Positions 16,482 to 26,407 are shown, numbered from the stretch's first letter. The stretch: DNA of 64,000 nt from Mucilaginibacter paludis DSM 18603 (GCF_000166195.2 NZ_CM001403.1:2746432-2810431); one strand, 5' to 3'. Made by a program: numbers and translations. The notes: generated by a model not told the origin, from the sequence alone.

Positions 16482-16789
16482 TGTCCAAAAAGTTTGCTAT
16501 TTACAAGGGGCTTCAGAAGCCCCTTGTTTTTCGTGGCTTCGCCGGAAAATTCATCTATTGGGGCATCGGCTGCCTGCTGGCCGGGCTTGTTTTCGGCGCG
16601 CTTACGATGTCTCTGGTCAATATGTGGCTGGGTGCAATGGTGCTTATCGGCACCATCGTCGGCGGCCTGTTTTATATCGCAGGCAAGCAGAAGAACGGTT
16701 TGCATGACAAATCCCGGGCGAAAGGCACCTACGTCCATTCCGTCAGCCTTAAAAAAATCAATCACTATGTCCGCAAAACAAGTTTTTAA
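16481..16789 (+). CDS. traF: TraF / DUF4133 family conjugal transfer protein
   Basis: A 102-residue protein started at 16481 within the TAATG overlap. It has the DUF4133 pattern: an N-terminal FAIYKGLQKPLVFRGF segment, two closely spaced transmembrane helices (WGIGCLLAGLVFGALTM; LGAMVLIGTIVGGLFYI), and a short basic cytoplasmic tail. It corresponds to VirB3 in position before the VirB4-like ATPase. Its 5' end holds a perfect terminator hairpin. It overlaps traG by 23 nt. Confidence 0.85.
   Translation: MSKKFAIYKGLQKPLVFRGFAGKFIYWGIGCLLAGLVFGALTMSLVNMWLGAMVLIGTIVGGLFYIAGKQKNGLHDKSRAKGTYVHSVSLKKINHYVRKTSF
16503..16531 (+). terminator. Intrinsic terminator hairpin inside the 5' end of traF
   Basis: ACAAGGGGCTT-CAG-AAGCCCCTTGT is an 11-bp perfect stem followed by five Ts, within codons 8-16 of traF. 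It has all the features of a rho-independent terminator, although it lies in coding sequence. Confidence 0.6.
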
Positions 16790-19211
16790 ACTCCCTTATA
16801 TCGGTGTGGATAAAAGCGCGGAGTATCATCTGCTGGTTGGCACCGGCGGCGAATGTTCCGTCATTATTCAGATCACGAACCCGGTATTGCGCTATTCCGC
16901 AGCCCCCGCAGCTTATGACGAGTTTCATGGCTTGCTCATCAATATCGTCAAGATCCTGGGTGATGGCTACATCCTGCAAAAGCAGGATGTATTTACCCAA
17001 TTGGATTATCCCGCCAAATCCGCAGATGAATATTTACAGCAACAGTACAACGCGCATTTTGAAGGTCGCAAATACTTACAGGTTTCCACTTACCTCACCA
17101 TCACCAGGCAAGTCAAAAAAGGCACCTTTTACGTCTATGATAAAAAGGTGCTGCGGGATATGCAACAAGCCGTAGGCAAAGTACTGGATATTCTGACCGC
17201 CGCCAGGGCAGCACCGCTTGTACTGGAAGAAAGTGCGATCAATACGCTGCTTATGCGCCTATTGAGCATGAACTTTAATAACGGCCCCATCGTGCTGGAT
17301 AACCTGGCCCCATCGGATACCGAACTGCAAATGGGCGAACGCGCCATTCGAAACATTAGCCTGATCAATATTGACAGCATCGACCTGCCCACCGAAGTAG
17401 GTACGCATATCGAACTGAACGACCCGGAGGCGCTACGCGGTTTCCCGGTTGATTTCTTGTCCTTTCTGTACCGCGTTCCCGGCTTTGATACGCTGGTCTA
17501 TAATCAGGTGCTTGAAATACCCAGCCAGGCCATGACGCTGAAAAAGCTGGAATTAAAGAAAAAACGACATTCCGGTATACCCGACCCTGCCAATACCTTA
17601 TGTGTCGAAGATATTGACCTGCTATTGAGCGATGTGGCCAGGGAAAACCAGCTTTTGGTGAACTGCCATTTTAACATCGTGATCTCAGCCGGACAGGGGC
17701 AAATACAAAAGGCCGTTAACTTCGTAGAAAGCGCCCTGTTCCAATTGGGTATTATTCCAAGTAAGAATGCCTACAACCAATTGGAGCTGTTCCGGTCGGC
17801 ATTACCGGGCAATGCGGTGGAACTTAAATCATACGATTGGTTCCTGACCACCTGCGACGCGGCGGCCTGTTTTTTCTTTAAGGAATCTTTGCCTAATGAT
17901 GAGCCGTCCGATTTTTTGATCCGCTTTACCGATAGGCAGGGCATCCCGGTCGGCATCGACCCGGCAGACCTGCCTATGCGCACCGGGCGCATCAATAACC
18001 GCAACAAGTTTGTGCTGGGGCCAAGCGGTTCGGGCAAGAGCTTTTTCATGAATGCACTCGTCGAGCAATACCTGTTATATAACATGGATGTGGTCATTGT
18101 GGATGTGGGCCATTCCTACTCCGGCTTATGTGCTTACTATAATGGGAAGTATATCACTTACAGTGAAGAAAAGCCTATTACGATGAATCCCTTTGCGATG
18201 AACGCGGGCGAATATAATATCGAAAAGAAGGATTTTCTAATTACGCTCATCGCCCTGTTATGGAAAGGTGCGGACGGAACCATCTCTACTATTGAAAGGG
18301 ATGTGCTGTCCAATGTGATCAACGCCTATTATATAGCTAAGTTTCAAGACCACAGGCCGGAGTTGAATTTCAATACCTTTTATGAGTTTGCGCTGGAAAA
18401 GATCCCACAGATCAAACAGGAAGAACGCATACCTTTCGACGTTGATGAGTTTCGTTATGTGTTAAAGAAGTTTTATCAAGGAGGGGAATACCAGGCGATC
18501 CTGAATGAGGCGGCCGATCAGTCCCTGTTTTCTGAACGCCTGATCATCTATGAAATCGACAACATACAGACCAACGCTATTTTGCTGCCCATCGTTACGC
18601 TCATTATTATGGACGTATTTATTCAAAAGATGCGGCACCGTAAGCAGCAGCGAAAAACGTTGATCCTGGAGGAAGCCTGGCGCGCGCTGGCTTCGCCCAT
18701 TATGGCTAATTTTTTGCTCTACCTCAATAAAACCGTAAGAAAGTTTTGGGGCGAGATCATCGAGGTCACGCAGGAATTAGGAGATATACTCGGCAACCCG
18801 ATTGTCAAAGACAGTATCATTAATAACTCCGATACCGTTATCCTGCTCGACCAAAGTAAGTTCAAGGATAATTACAATGAAATCGCTTCCTTACTTTCTA
18901 TAACCGAAACCGAACGCAAAAAAATCTTTACCATTAACAAACTCGATAACCAGGAAGGCCGGGGCCGCTTCAAGGAGGTATATATCCGGCGAGGGTCGGT
19001 TGGAGAAGTTTACGGCGTAGAGGTCAGCTTGAAACAGTACCTTACTTATACAACCGAAAAGCCGGAGAAGTCAGCCGTCGAGATTTATGCCAAAACCTTC
19101 GGTACCTATCCCGCAGGCCTGGATGCTTTTGTCTCCGATATGCAGGAAAGCAAATTGTCATTGGGCGAATTTATTAACCGGGTAAACCAGGCCGGTACAC
19201 CGATCCACTAA
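16767..19211 (+). CDS. traG: TraG, VirB4-like conjugation ATPase
   Basis: An 814-residue ATPase when started at 16767 (MSAKQVFKLPYIGVDKSAEY); the longer frame upstream is out of frame with traF and not protein-like. Walker A is GPSGSGKSFFMNAL and the hexameric helicase-type Walker B is RKTLILEEAWRAL. VTQELGDILGNPIVKDSII is the usual late motif. VirB4 ATPases energise type IV secretion assembly at the inner membrane. It is of normal family length. Confidence 0.93.
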   Translation: MSAKQVFKLPYIGVDKSAEYHLLVGTGGECSVIIQITNPVLRYSAAPAAYDEFHGLLINIVKILGDGYILQKQDVFTQLDYPAKSADEYLQQQYNAHFEGRKYLQVSTYLTITRQVKKGTFYVYDKKVLRDMQQAVGKVLDILTAARAAPLVLEESAINTLLMRLLSMNFNNGPIVLDNLAPSDTELQMGERAIRNISLINIDSIDLPTEVGTHIELNDPEALRGFPVDFLSFLYRVPGFDTLVYNQVLEIPSQAMTLKKLELKKKRHSGIPDPANTLCVEDIDLLLSDVARENQLLVNCHFNIVISAGQGQIQKAVNFVESALFQLGIIPSKNAYNQLELFRSALPGNAVELKSYDWFLTTCDAAACFFFKESLPNDEPSDFLIRFTDRQGIPVGIDPADLPMRTGRINNRNKFVLGPSGSGKSFFMNALVEQYLLYNMDVVIVDVGHSYSGLCAYYNGKYITYSEEKPITMNPFAMNAGEYNIEKKDFLITLIALLWKGADGTISTIERDVLSNVINAYYIAKFQDHRPELNFNTFYEFALEKIPQIKQEERIPFDVDEFRYVLKKFYQGGEYQAILNEAADQSLFSERLIIYEIDNIQTNAILLPIVTLIIMDVFIQKMRHRKQQRKTLILEEAWRALASPIMANFLLYLNKTVRKFWGEIIEVTQELGDILGNPIVKDSIINNSDTVILLDQSKFKDNYNEIASLLSITETERKKIFTINKLDNQEGRGRFKEVYIRRGSVGEVYGVEVSLKQYLTYTTEKPEKSAVEIYAKTFGTYPAGLDAFVSDMQESKLSLGEFINRVNQAGTPIH

Positions 19212-19224
19212 TCACTACATTTTT

Positions 19225-19893
19225 ATGAAACGGAAACTCTTTTTTAGCTTATGCCTATCCCTGCTGGCAGCTATAAGCTCCGCACAGGAACTTGTCGTCG
19301 ACCCACTTACTTCGGCAGCCATTGCCGTGGATGCCTCGACGATCAATGGGCAAATGAAAACCACGAATAATAATCTGAGCCTGATCTCCAAAGGGCAATT
19401 GGCCGTTACCAGCCAGCTTGTGATCGTAAACGACCTGCAAAACAAGATCTACAAAGGATTAAGCGAGGTCGCCTCGGTGATCAACAACGTGACCACCATC
19501 AAGGAAATAGCGGACTGCGGCACTGACATTGTGAACGATGTAGAGCAATCCATTACTTTGGCCCAATCCGACCCGGCACTGTTACTTTTTGCTGAACAGG
19601 GCGCTCGGGACTTTGAAACCAGGGCAGCAACATTGGCCGCCGATGTAGGCGCATTCGTCTTAAAAGCCGATGGAAAAAACCTGATGGATTCGGGGGAACG
19701 CGGCAAACTGCTCAACCATATCGCAAACGAGATGCGCATTCTCCGGGGGATCGCCTACGGCATGCAGCGGGCGATGTATTGGGCGAAGATGAAGGGTTTG
19801 TGGCAATCGCTCAATCCCTGGGCCACCTGGCAGAATATGGATGTCAGGATTGCCAACGATGTGTTAACCCGTGCTAAATACTTGAAACGATGA
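19225..19893 (+). CDS. Exported conjugal transfer protein, paralogue 1 of 3
   Basis: A 222-residue protein with a clear signal peptide (KLFFSLCLSLLAAISSAQE). The rest is helical, with a periodic heptad-like middle (NNNLSLISKGQLAVTSQLVI; SDPALLLFAEQGARDFETRA) and a tail ending VLTRAKYLKR. The next two genes share the tail, length and the DPALLLF segment, so this is a triplicated family, unnamed to me. They overlap or nearly abut, suggesting a periplasmic complex in the mating channel. Confidence 0.72.
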   Translation: MKRKLFFSLCLSLLAAISSAQELVVDPLTSAAIAVDASTINGQMKTTNNNLSLISKGQLAVTSQLVIVNDLQNKIYKGLSEVASVINNVTTIKEIADCGTDIVNDVEQSITLAQSDPALLLFAEQGARDFETRAATLAADVGAFVLKADGKNLMDSGERGKLLNHIANEMRILRGIAYGMQRAMYWAKMKGLWQSLNPWATWQNMDVRIANDVLTRAKYLKR

Positions 19894-20561
19894 AAACCAT
19901 TATCCTTTTTCCCTTATTGTTTTTGCTGTTCTTAGCCCACCGCGCTCGTGCGCAGCAAAGCACGCTCGATATAGCGGGTATCCACCAGCTCATTGATCAG
20001 TCTAAATCGGAACATACCCTGCAAGTGGATGCCCGCAACCAGCAGGCCGTTAATACGGCAAACGAACAAGCCAACCTAACCTTGCTCGGCAAAATGAAGA
20101 ACATGTACCGCACCCTGCAACAACGGTACAACATGCTCGGCACAGCGATCAACATAGCGGACATCGGGATTTATGCAACGCCGATGGTTGAACGGATCAT
20201 CAACAACCAATCGCAGATCATTTCGCTGGCACAGCAAAACCCGGCGGTGATTACTTTAGGGTATCAGACAGAAATTGAGTTTGCAGAAAAAGCGGAAAGC
20301 CTCTTAGGCTATGTTTCCGGCCTCGTCTTGTCGCTGGGCGATGTTAACCAGATGAAAGCCTCTGACCGCAAACTGCTTTTTGATTACGTCATTTCTGAAC
20401 TGAGCCGCTTGCAGGAACTGTCCGGCAATATGCTCCAACTGCTTCAGTACAATAACCTGGCCTCCGTCATCAAAAACCTGAACCCTTTACAGGGTTTTAT
20501 TAATCAGGATAAAGCTATCGTGGGGCGTATTATCCAAAATGCTAAATACCTGAAGCAATGA
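19890..20561 (+). CDS. Exported conjugal transfer protein, paralogue 2 of 3
   Basis: A 223-residue member of the same family (signal ending HRARAQQ; tail RIIQNAKYLKQ). Middle region: NPAVITLGYQTEIEFAEKAE. It overlaps paralogue 1 by 4 nt and paralogue 3 by 4 nt. Divergence from the other two is larger in the N-terminal half, which suggests different partners. Function unknown. Confidence 0.7.
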   Translation: MKTIILFPLLFLLFLAHRARAQQSTLDIAGIHQLIDQSKSEHTLQVDARNQQAVNTANEQANLTLLGKMKNMYRTLQQRYNMLGTAINIADIGIYATPMVERIINNQSQIISLAQQNPAVITLGYQTEIEFAEKAESLLGYVSGLVLSLGDVNQMKASDRKLLFDYVISELSRLQELSGNMLQLLQYNNLASVIKNLNPLQGFINQDKAIVGRIIQNAKYLKQ

Positions 20562-21229
20562 AAAATCGATTTTTATTTATCCTTTTATGTTTCGCTTTCC
20601 ACCTTTCACCTTGCAAGGCGCAGCAATATGTCGTTGACGAAAGATACCTAACTTCAGTATTGGCGAATACGAGTGTACGGAACAGCGCCGAAACCACTCA
20701 TCATAAGTATCTCGGAAATATCAACAGCAATCTGAATACGGTCAACACCAATGCCAGTACCGTGGTCGCGGCACAAACCATCATTTATAACAGCCTGTCT
20801 AATGTAAACTCCGCACTAAAAGATGGCCTGGCTATTAAAAATATCACAGCTATGACCAGCGATATTATTTATTACCTGGGCAAGACGGCAGAAATAGCCA
20901 GGAATGATCCCGCCCTGCTCTTATTCGTTTCACAATACCAGAATTACATGGGGCCTCATATCACCGCCCTTGTCAGTGATATTTCCGGCTTTGTACTCAA
21001 AGAGGGCGATAATATGCTGGCCGACTATAATGCACGCGACCAATTGCTGCGCAAGATCACCCAGCAATTGCAGATCATCGACGGACTGGCTTATGGTGCC
21101 TGGAGCGCGATGCATTGGGCAGCCGAACGCGGCGTGCTGGCTTCGGCCAATCCTTTCGCCAACTGGATCAACAAAGACAAAAACTTTGCTGCTCAAATTA
21201 TTATCAACGCTAAGTTTTTGCGGCAATAG
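20558..21229 (+). CDS. Exported conjugal transfer protein, paralogue 3 of 3
   Basis: A 223-residue member with a signal peptide (FILLCFAFHLSPCKAQQ). It retains NDPALLLFVSQYQNYMGPHI, close to paralogue 1, and the INAKFLRQ tail. Likely a periplasmic helical component of the transfer apparatus. A 70-nt A/T-rich spacer separates it from the next gene. Confidence 0.7.
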   Translation: MKNRFLFILLCFAFHLSPCKAQQYVVDERYLTSVLANTSVRNSAETTHHKYLGNINSNLNTVNTNASTVVAAQTIIYNSLSNVNSALKDGLAIKNITAMTSDIIYYLGKTAEIARNDPALLLFVSQYQNYMGPHITALVSDISGFVLKEGDNMLADYNARDQLLRKITQQLQIIDGLAYGAWSAMHWAAERGVLASANPFANWINKDKNFAAQIIINAKFLRQ

Positions 21230-21299
21230 AAATTAACAACCCCGCAAAATCATTGAATACCGATAAATAACAATTAACTCATTCAAAATATTCAAAACA

Positions 21300-22079
21300 A
21301 TGAAAAAACAGGTAATGATCTTCGTTTTTATCCTGATGATTTCAGCTTCTTACGCACAGTCTGTCATCAAGGATGATGCCGTTGACAATCAAAGCCAGCG
21401 CATGGTTTTCCAGCAATGGGATCAAAATAAGTTCTACCCGAAGCCCGGATTCCTTAGCCTGAATCCGTATTACTGGCTGGTTTGGGGATTATTCGACCCC
21501 AACTATCATAAGATTGATTTAAGGCCTCTGAGTGCAAGCGGCCCGCAAACGCAGCGCCTCGCTTTGGTCAGTTCTATGAACACCATCGATGGCAATTACA
21601 AGCTCAATTCGGATACTGTCCGCAATACCGCCTTATCCCAGATCGCTAATACTTCAGGGGTAGTTTCCGGTGCTGATCCATTGTGGTTACTATATTATAA
21701 TCAGCAGTTTCAGCCCTTGCTGAACTATTCGGCTTCCACTATTCTCAGCCCTTTACCCGCCCAGGTCAGCACAAAATTGGTTTCGGAAGGTATTTATGAT
21801 TGGTACACCAATGAACTGGCTATGCTGAAGGAACGGGTGCAGGCCGCGCATAGCACGGACATGGACAGGGGTTCGCGCATCATGGCCTATTACCGGCTTT
21901 TGAAAGAGTACCGCGTATTGGCGGGAGTATGGGCTATCCGAACGTCAGCAGCACAAAAAGGCATTAACATGACCGTACAACAGCAGCAACTGCATACCGG
22001 GCAGGCAACGATTCCCGGATGGACTCCGAATACCGATGTACAGATCGCCAATGGTGTTTTAGCCAGGCGGCAGTATTAA
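21300..22079 (+). CDS. DUF5045-like exported conjugal transfer protein
   Basis: A 259-residue secreted protein (signal MKKQVMIFVFILMISASYAQ). Recognisable features: QQWDQNKFYPKPGFLSLNPY, PYYWLVWGLFDPNYHKIDLRPL, and a helical ending (TDVQIANGVLARRQY) echoing the paralogous trio. In other Bacteroidota ICEs a protein of this shape precedes traJ. It probably sits in the periplasm or outer membrane. Confidence 0.68.
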   Translation: MKKQVMIFVFILMISASYAQSVIKDDAVDNQSQRMVFQQWDQNKFYPKPGFLSLNPYYWLVWGLFDPNYHKIDLRPLSASGPQTQRLALVSSMNTIDGNYKLNSDTVRNTALSQIANTSGVVSGADPLWLLYYNQQFQPLLNYSASTILSPLPAQVSTKLVSEGIYDWYTNELAMLKERVQAAHSTDMDRGSRIMAYYRLLKEYRVLAGVWAIRTSAAQKGINMTVQQQQLHTGQATIPGWTPNTDVQIANGVLARRQY

Positions 22080-22091
22080 CCTAATTAAAAC

Positions 22092-23264
22092 TTGATGATG
22101 AATAAAAAAAGATTGGCAGTGCTGGCGATATTATTATTGACCGGCACTTTTTGTTTTGCGCAAACCGCAACTGTGGATACCAGCGCCTATAAACAGTCCC
22201 TGCAATTCCTGCAAGGCGACGGTGTTTATGAAACCGGCGTGATGGCTTTTCTTACCGGCCTCAAAGATTCCATCTGGACACACTTTGATTTATTTATTAC
22301 GGATGCTAAGGCATTGGCGGCCATTTTCATGATCATATTCTTTTCGATCAAAAGTTATGAAATGATGGTAGGCGACAAAAAAATGGAGATCATGCCGCTT
22401 TTGCGGCCTTTTGGTTTGGCTATGATCATTTTGTGGTGGGGCACATTCGTGAAGGTCGTCGAATATCCCACTAAAGTCATTGCCAGCACCACTTCAGAAA
22501 TGTTTGAAAGTGAACAAAGCATCGTAGATGACCTGCGCTTTCAGCGGGCGAACCTGATGCTGGCGGTTGCCAATTCCCTGTATACCTTCCAGGCACAGAC
22601 AGAAGTGGCTGAAAAGGAAAGCGATACATGGTACGGGCAGGCGTGGGATTCCGTAACCAGCACGGTCAAAGAAGGAATTTCCACCGTTGTGCAACCCTTA
22701 CTGGAATTAAAGAACCGGCTGACGGTCGGTCTGCAATTATTATTTACCCAACTATTGGAGATATTAGGTATCTGGATACTCCGAATTTCGGTATATATCA
22801 TATTCATGATCCAAATTATCTATTCGAGTATTTTGATCATCCTCGGCCCGTTCTCCGTAGCGGCCAGTATCCTGCCTGCATTCCGGGACAGTTTCACCAC
22901 CTGGATTGCACGGTTTATTTCGGTGAGCCTCTATTCCGGGATCGGCTATTTGATCATGTACCTCTGCGGCCTGATGCAGGAATACGCTTTGCAATCCGAG
23001 ATCAGCAAGTACCAGGTATTAGTCGGAACGAATGGTACAGCCGCGGATATGGCAAAAATGGCCGTTTTTGCGGGTAACGGCATCTTATCATTCGGAACGG
23101 TGATCGTGGTATTCCTGATCGGTGCCGTATGTATGTTTACCGTGCCAAGCATTTCGACGTGGATCATTTCTACTTCGGGTATCAGTTCGGCAACTTCCAG
23201 CTTTGGGCGCGGTGCTGCTACCGTTGCCGGGGTAGCCCGAAAGGCATCCGGCTCTTTCCTTTAA
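22092..23264 (+). CDS. traJ: TraJ, polytopic inner-membrane conjugation protein (VirB6-like)
   Basis: A 390-residue protein with a signal peptide and at least five transmembrane helices, the first being ALAAIFMIIFFSIKSYEMM. Conserved-looking signature segments are FGLAMIILWWGTFVKVVEYP and ILIILGPFSVAASILPAF. The C-terminus is a Gly/Ser/Ala-rich tail. This is the usual TraJ layout, which resembles VirB6. A strong terminator hairpin follows, separating it from traK. Confidence 0.88.
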   Translation: MMMNKKRLAVLAILLLTGTFCFAQTATVDTSAYKQSLQFLQGDGVYETGVMAFLTGLKDSIWTHFDLFITDAKALAAIFMIIFFSIKSYEMMVGDKKMEIMPLLRPFGLAMIILWWGTFVKVVEYPTKVIASTTSEMFESEQSIVDDLRFQRANLMLAVANSLYTFQAQTEVAEKESDTWYGQAWDSVTSTVKEGISTVVQPLLELKNRLTVGLQLLFTQLLEILGIWILRISVYIIFMIQIIYSSILIILGPFSVAASILPAFRDSFTTWIARFISVSLYSGIGYLIMYLCGLMQEYALQSEISKYQVLVGTNGTAADMAKMAVFAGNGILSFGTVIVVFLIGAVCMFTVPSISTWIISTSGISSATSSFGRGAATVAGVARKASGSFL

Positions 23265-23287
23265 GCAGTCTCCCTTTTCATTCACCG

Positions 23288-23316
23288 GGCTGCCCTTAAC
23301 CGGGGCGGCCTTTTTT
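23288..23316 (+). terminator. Intrinsic terminator between traJ and traK
   Basis: GGCTGCCC pairs with GGGCGGCC (one T-G pair) across a short loop, followed by six Ts. Placed 23 nt after the traJ stop. It would lower transcription into traK-traN unless antiterminated. Confidence 0.65.
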
Positions 23317-23330
23317 ATTCCCTCAATTTT

Positions 23331-23945
23331 ATGATCGTCAAAAATATAGAAGCCAAAATACGGCTGGCTACTTACATCGCTTTCGGCGGCCTGCTCACTG
23401 CCTTGCTGATGGACGTTGCAGGCATGGCTTATGCCTACAAAATGGTCAGTAACGCGCAGCGCAGCATTTATATCCTGGATAAAAATATCCCTATCATGGC
23501 TACACAGACCGATATAGCTATGAATCGCCCAGCGGAATACCGGGCAGACGTTGACCTTTTCCATTCGCTGTTCTTTTCCCTAACGCCTGATGACAAATAC
23601 ATCGAATACCAGATCAAAAAGGCGATGTACCTGATTGATGAATCGGGGATGCAGCAATACAACAACCTACGCGAGAACGGCTACTTCAATTCTATTCTTT
23701 CTTCCAGTTCAGTACTCACGCTCCAAACCGATTCGGTGGTGCTGGACATGGCCGCCAGGCACTTCCGTTATTACGGCAAGCTGAAGATCGACCGGCGCAG
23801 TTCCACGGTCGTGCGCTCACTTATCACCGAAGGGGGCTTAAAGGACATTCCGCGCAGCGACAATAATCCTCACGGCGTACTCATCACCAATTGGAAAACC
23901 ATAGAAAACAAAGACCTGTCTGATGCTCAAAAAACTAACTTCTAA
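23331..23945 (+). CDS. traK: TraK, VirB8-like conjugation protein
   Basis: A 204-residue protein with one N-terminal membrane helix (LATYIAFGGLLTALLMDVAG, about residues 13-32) followed by a periplasmic domain. TraK signature segments are SIYILDKNIPIMATQTDIAM, ADVDLFHSLFFSLTPDDKYI and HFRYYGKLKIDRRSS. The fold is that of VirB8, a bitopic assembly factor. It overlaps the next gene by 23 nt. Confidence 0.88.
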   Translation: MIVKNIEAKIRLATYIAFGGLLTALLMDVAGMAYAYKMVSNAQRSIYILDKNIPIMATQTDIAMNRPAEYRADVDLFHSLFFSLTPDDKYIEYQIKKAMYLIDESGMQQYNNLRENGYFNSILSSSSVLTLQTDSVVLDMAARHFRYYGKLKIDRRSSTVVRSLITEGGLKDIPRSDNNPHGVLITNWKTIENKDLSDAQKTNF

Positions 23946-24348
23946 CCGGGATCCCAAGGATACCCTGTTAAGCGAATTAAAAAAGGAGTTTGGCAGCTAT
24001 TATACCAAGGCAGCAGGCAAAGGGCAGCATTTTGTTGACCGTTTTCCACGCTTTGTATTCAGCAGCATGATCGTATTGATGCTGGTTTCGGCTGGCTTGT
24101 CCTTTACCGTGTTCCGGAATAAAGAGCCGGTGATCAATAAAAAAGCCCCCGCAGCACAAAAAAGCAGCTCATTGACCACAGGGTTAGGACAGTTACTGCA
24201 AACAGGCGAGTCGCTCCGCGAAACCATTGCCCTGAAACGGCAGGTGGATAGCCTGATCGCAAAAAAGACCCTGACCAACGCGGACAGCGCCGCGCTCGAA
24301 AAAGCGCTGGATAAGCTCCAACAATTAAACAAACAATTTAAGCCATGA
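23923..24348 (+). CDS. TraL-position bitopic membrane protein
   Basis: A 141-residue protein with one membrane helix (FSSMIVLMLVSAGLSFTVF). A Lys-rich cytoplasmic N-terminus precedes it and a coiled-coil-like periplasmic tail follows (LADNSALxxL-type pattern in NADSAALEKALDKLQQLNKQ). Its position between traK and traM matches TraL of CTnDOT-like elements. It overlaps traM by 4 nt. Confidence 0.65.
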   Translation: MLKKLTSNRDPKDTLLSELKKEFGSYYTKAAGKGQHFVDRFPRFVFSSMIVLMLVSAGLSFTVFRNKEPVINKKAPAAQKSSSLTTGLGQLLQTGESLRETIALKRQVDSLIAKKTLTNADSAALEKALDKLQQLNKQFKP

Positions 24349-25535
24349 CCATCAATTTAAAACAACCCAAGTATGTTTTGCCCATGCTCGTGCTGCCATT
24401 CCTGCTTTTGTTCTTTGCCGTGTACCACAGCAGCGCGGGCAAAAAAAAGCCGGATGTCCAAAAAACAAATGCCATCAATGCATCCGTAGGCGACGTCGCG
24501 CCATCGATCAAAAAGAAGCGCCTGGACGGCAAACTGGACGCTTTTCGCAATACCTATAAAGACGCGGACGGATTGACCGCCGTTAACCCGATACCAACCG
24601 AACAATCGGGCGGCGCGGCTTATGGCAGTAAGTACAGCGACCGGGAAAAGAAAACGCTGGATTCGATCAGCCAGGCTATGAAGCAGAAATATGCGGCCTT
24701 AGCAGTGCAGGGCAAACGAAGCGCAAAACCACCCGGTGGGATTTCTACACAGGATCAGGCCTTAGCCAAGGCACTGAATACCTTGCAGCGGCAACGGGAA
24801 AGCGCTGCTTACCGCAACAAGACCACACCGCCTCCAAAGGAAAAAGACCCGCTGGAAATATTTAAGCAGCAAATGGCCTATATGGACAGCGTCGGTAAGT
24901 TGAACGACCCGGCTTATAAAGCGGAAAGGCAGAAAAAGGAAGCGGAAACAAAGGCGAAGGCGGCGGCTAAACAGGCCATAGAAAATACACTGGCGGTCAG
25001 TAAGGCCGATTACGCCTCGTCCGATTTCAATACCGTGCTGCCGGAACAACACCCCGGATTGATGACGGCAGTGATCGACGAGAACGTGACCGGCTACGCC
25101 GGTTCCCGCATCCGGCTGCGTTTGCTCGAAGATATTAAGGCAGGTAACGCCCTGGTCAAAAAGGACACGTATATCTACGCGCTGATCAGCGGATTTTCCG
25201 GCCAGCGGGTAACGCTCACCATCAAATCCATCCTGTACAACGGTCAATTATTACCCGTTAAGCTGGATGTGTATGATATGGACGGACTATTGGGCCTTTA
25301 TGTCCCCTCATCGCAATTCCGGGACTTCACCAAAGACCTCGGCACCAACAGCATACAAGGGGTGAGCATCGACGGCAATTCCCAGAACGGCAGCCAGTTC
25401 CTGATGAGTACCGCCGACAAGCTGTTTCAATCTACCTCTACCGCCATAGCATCGGCCATCCGCAAGAACAAGGCGAAGATCAAATACAATTCTTACATCT
25501 ATTTAATTGACACCCACGCGCAAACCGCGCAATAA
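24345..25535 (+). CDS. traM: TraM, VirB10-like conjugation protein
   Basis: A 396-residue protein. One N-terminal membrane helix (VLPMLVLPFLLLFFAVYHS) is followed by a long charged, Pro/Lys-rich linker, then a beta-rich C-terminal domain. The latter begins near TVLPEQHPGLMTAVIDENV and includes RIRLRLLEDIKAGNALVKKD and the closing NKAKIKYNSYIYLID. This layout is diagnostic for TraM, which resembles VirB10 and spans both membranes. Confidence 0.9.
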   Translation: MTINLKQPKYVLPMLVLPFLLLFFAVYHSSAGKKKPDVQKTNAINASVGDVAPSIKKKRLDGKLDAFRNTYKDADGLTAVNPIPTEQSGGAAYGSKYSDREKKTLDSISQAMKQKYAALAVQGKRSAKPPGGISTQDQALAKALNTLQRQRESAAYRNKTTPPPKEKDPLEIFKQQMAYMDSVGKLNDPAYKAERQKKEAETKAKAAAKQAIENTLAVSKADYASSDFNTVLPEQHPGLMTAVIDENVTGYAGSRIRLRLLEDIKAGNALVKKDTYIYALISGFSGQRVTLTIKSILYNGQLLPVKLDVYDMDGLLGLYVPSSQFRDFTKDLGTNSIQGVSIDGNSQNGSQFLMSTADKLFQSTSTAIASAIRKNKAKIKYNSYIYLIDTHAQTAQ

Positions 25536-25544
25536 CTCTTAACC

Positions 25545-26396
25545 ATGAAAAAGCTGATCATTTTAACCGCTATCATTATAGCGGCACTGCAATCCCATGC
25601 CCAAAAAATAAATTTAGCCGATGGTGTCCGTAAGAACGACCTGCCGGTCATTTACCTGCCGGACAGCCTTTCAGTGCATTTTATCTCACCGGAGCCGATA
25701 CAGTACGTCGATATTTCCAGCAACAGCATCGCGGGTGACCTGCCAGTTAAAAATGTGCTGCGAATCAAATACCGCACAGATTCGGCGAAGCGCGTTTTTC
25801 CGCATGATGCGGTCGTCACCATCGTCGGCGAAAAGTTCATGGCACAATACCATGTCATTTATTCGGCAGAACCGCAGGGCGGCGCTGTTCAGACTGATAT
25901 AGAGATCAATCCTGCCGATACGCGCCCGCTGGACTTTCCCGGTATAAGCCTCTCCCAACCGGAACTCAGAAAATATGCTTTCGGGATATTGAATAAAAAG
26001 CCGGAAAAACACCTGGCGCACAGTAAGGCCTACGGGATCAAAGCCAACCTGAACCATGCCTATACGCTCGGCGACTACATCTTTCTTGACCTGAGTTTTG
26101 AGAACAGTACGAACCTTAGCTATAGCATAGAGGGCATCCGCTTTAAGATCAATGATAAAAAGGTCAATAAGGCAACTACAGTGCAATCCCTGGAGATCAG
26201 GCCGGATTTTACCCTACTTACCGTTCCCGCCTTTAAAAGACATTACCGCAACGTCTTTGTGTTCAAAAAATTCACTTTCCCCGGCAACAAAGTGCTGCAA
26301 GCAGAAATGAGCGAACAGCAGCTTTCCGGCAGGGTGATCACGCTGGGCATCACCTACAAAGATGTGCTGGAAGCCGACACCATTACCTTACCCTAA
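25545..26396 (+). CDS. traN: TraN, VirB9-like conjugation protein (DUF4138)
   Basis: A 283-residue exported protein (signal MKKLIILTAIIIAALQSHAQ). Beta-rich throughout: FISPEPIQYVDISSNSIAGD, NVLRIKYRTDSA, AYGIKANLNHAYTLGDYIFL, then SIEGIRFKINDKKVNKAT. These segments match DUF4138/TraN. It would form the outer-membrane core with TraM. Normal length, no defects. Confidence 0.9.
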   Translation: MKKLIILTAIIIAALQSHAQKINLADGVRKNDLPVIYLPDSLSVHFISPEPIQYVDISSNSIAGDLPVKNVLRIKYRTDSAKRVFPHDAVVTIVGEKFMAQYHVIYSAEPQGGAVQTDIEINPADTRPLDFPGISLSQPELRKYAFGILNKKPEKHLAHSKAYGIKANLNHAYTLGDYIFLDLSFENSTNLSYSIEGIRFKINDKKVNKATTVQSLEIRPDFTLLTVPAFKRHYRNVFVFKKFTFPGNKVLQAEMSEQQLSGRVITLGITYKDVLEADTITLP

Positions 26397-26407
26397 TTTT
26401 TTAAGCC